From Acidobacteriota bacterium (GTDB lineage Bacteria > Acidobacteriota > Terriglobia > Bryobacterales > Bryobacteraceae), in assembly GCA_023380575.1 (NCBI GenBank), contig JAMCRM010000308.1:1-7772 (forward strand): a DNA stretch of 7,772 bases, given 5' to 3'. Every line of letters begins with the position of its first letter. Position 1 is the stretch's first letter. This document shows, piece after piece, positions 6,922 through 7,772 of this stretch. Made by a program: the position numbers and the translations under genes. The notes below the pieces were generated by a model. It was not told where the DNA came from. It made no database searches and saw nothing but the letters and a program-made list of their open reading frames with translations.

Positions 6922-7645
6922 TCTGAACGCCGGCGTGGACCCGGTGCGGCTGTATAATGATATACGTTCTAAGCGGAACGATCTCCTGGCCGTTGGTCTG
7001 GCGATGGTCTTCGATATGGACGGGGTCATCATCGATTCCAACCCGATGCACCGGGAGGCGTGGCGCATTTATAATCTCCGTTTCGGGGTCGAGACGACCG
7101 AAGCCATGCACCAGCGCATGTACGGCAAACGGAACGATGAAATCGTACGCGATTTTTTCGGGGCGCATCTCAGCGAGGAAGAGGTTTTTGCGCACGGCGC
7201 CGCCAAGGAGCGGCTTTACCGGGAGATGATCGCATCCTCCATAGAACAGGCGCTGGTACCGGGCATCCGAGGCTTTCTAGATCAGTTGCGGGGATCTCCC
7301 CTCGGCGTGGCCACCAACGCGGAGCCTGCAAACGTGGAGTTCATTCTGGAGGCGTCCGGCCTGCGCCGCTATTTCCGCGTGATCGTGGACGGCCATCAGG
7401 TCCGGAAGCCGAAACCCGATCCCGAGATCTACCTTCTTGCCTCGCAACGGCTCCAGACAAGCCCGCCGAACTGCATCGTATTCGAGGATTCGCTCCTGGG
7501 TATCGAGGCGGCGCGCGCCGCCGGTATGCGGACGGTGGGCGTCAAAACCACTCACCGGGAGTTTAGCGCGGTGGATTTGGCTATCGATGATTTTTCCAGC
7601 GCGGAACTGGAACCATGGCTACGACTGCAAAAGCCGGTCGCTTGA
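6914..7645 (+). CDS. HAD-superfamily hydrolase, beta-phosphoglucomutase/sugar-phosphatase-like
   Basis: This is a cytoplasmic haloacid-dehalogenase-fold phosphatase or phosphomutase, 243 residues from GTG 6914. Motif I is FDMDGVIID (33-41; Asp34 nucleophile, Asp36 acid/base). A helical cap of the C1 type follows (about 45-115). Motif II is GVATNAE (Thr134), motif III is RKPKPDPEIY (Lys166 or Lys168), and motif IV is VFEDSLLGIEAARAAGM (Glu191, Asp192). The pattern fits the PGMB/YcjU/Gph group; the substrate cannot be read from sequence. Start choice is open. GTG 6914 has a Shine-Dalgarno sequence and overlaps cutA. ATG 7004 would give 213 residues with motif I beginning at residue 3, as is normal for the family, and a TATAAT box lies 45 bases before it. 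The gene lies within a rightward series of overlapping genes. Confidence 0.9.
   Translation: MADLNAGVDPVRLYNDIRSKRNDLLAVGLAMVFDMDGVIIDSNPMHREAWRIYNLRFGVETTEAMHQRMYGKRNDEIVRDFFGAHLSEEEVFAHGAAKERLYREMIASSIEQALVPGIRGFLDQLRGSPLGVATNAEPANVEFILEASGLRRYFRVIVDGHQVRKPKPDPEIYLLASQRLQTSPPNCIVFEDSLLGIEAARAAGMRTVGVKTTHREFSAVDLAIDDFSSAELEPWLRLQKPVA
6953..6958 (+). promoter_or_regulatory. Possible internal -10 box for the HAD gene
   Basis: TATAAT in a GC-rich context, 45 bases before the alternative HAD start ATG 7004. The -35 position is unremarkable. If used, the transcript would begin near 6965 and the protein would start at ATG 7004. If the GTG start is real, the box falls inside coding sequence as Tyr-Asn codons. 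Confidence 0.3.
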
Positions 7646-7772
7646 GCGCATCTATCGCCATCGGCATTCTATGCCTTTGCCCGATACTCGTGGCCCAGAC
7701 GCCCTTCAGCCTCGAGAAAGCCGCCGAGCGCAGGCCTTCCGATTTCGGTCCCCGGCACGAGGGCAAAGCCGT
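7615..7772 (+). CDS. N-terminus of an exported protein, cut by the right edge
   Basis: From ATG 7615 the frame stays open to the end of the window, giving 52 complete codons. The first about 28 residues form a signal peptide: positively charged MATTAKAGR, a hydrophobic stretch SIAIGILCLCPILV, then AQ before TPFSLEKAAE. The 'VAQ' end resembles the 'FAQ' end of the receptor signal peptide in this window. After cleavage the visible sequence is polar (ERRPSDFGPRHEGKAV). I do not recognise the family from so short a piece. The start overlaps the HAD gene by 31 bases in another frame, which suggests translational coupling, and a GGAACTGGAA purine run precedes it. Confidence 0.7.
   Translation, partial: MATTAKAGRLSASIAIGILCLCPILVAQTPFSLEKAAERRPSDFGPRHEGKA

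Overview
The window is GC-rich and densely coding, with no mobile element, CRISPR array or prophage signal. The best indicator of its source is the very large Oar-type TonB-dependent receptor: a signal peptide, a carboxypeptidase-regulatory-like domain, a plug, a long barrel and a C-terminal Phe. This receptor class is massively expanded in Acidobacteriota, especially the Solibacter/Bryobacter lineage. Secreted hydrolase-like proteins with signal peptides ending in 'AQ', and sparse TATAAT-like -10 boxes in otherwise GC-rich spacers, fit the same group. The assignment to Acidobacteriota is an inference from protein style, not from a marker gene.

Left part (1-5180, + strand). The 3' part of a large glycoside-hydrolase-like protein enters from the left edge and stops at 1614. 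After an 84-base spacer with a TATAAT box and a good ribosome binding site comes the 1160-residue Oar-like outer-membrane receptor. The pair may handle an extracellular glycan or glycoconjugate, but nothing in the sequence names a substrate.

Middle (5181-5516). The spacer holds two small hairpins, one followed by a T-run, and a tRNA-Thr(CGT) gene on the minus strand with an encoded CCA end. A well-formed minus-strand promoter (TTGAGC, 17 bases, TATAAA) drives the tRNA. It lies back to back with a TACAAT box for the rightward gene.

Right part (5517-7772). A secreted metallo-beta-lactamase-fold hydrolase (+) carries a DxHxDH variant of the metal motif. It is convergent with, and overlaps by four bases, a small FtsB/DivIC-like division protein (-). 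Divergent from that is a + strand series: CutA1, a HAD-family sugar-phosphatase/beta-phosphoglucomutase-like enzyme overlapping cutA by 8 bases, and the start of another exported protein overlapping the HAD gene by 31 bases and running off the right edge. The three are probably co-transcribed, although a TATAAT box near the HAD start leaves room for a separate promoter.

I did not find a clear undescribed system. The items most worth checking are the metal-site variant, the HAD start ambiguity, the overlapping divergent tRNA/hydrolase promoters, and the unassigned family of the first protein.
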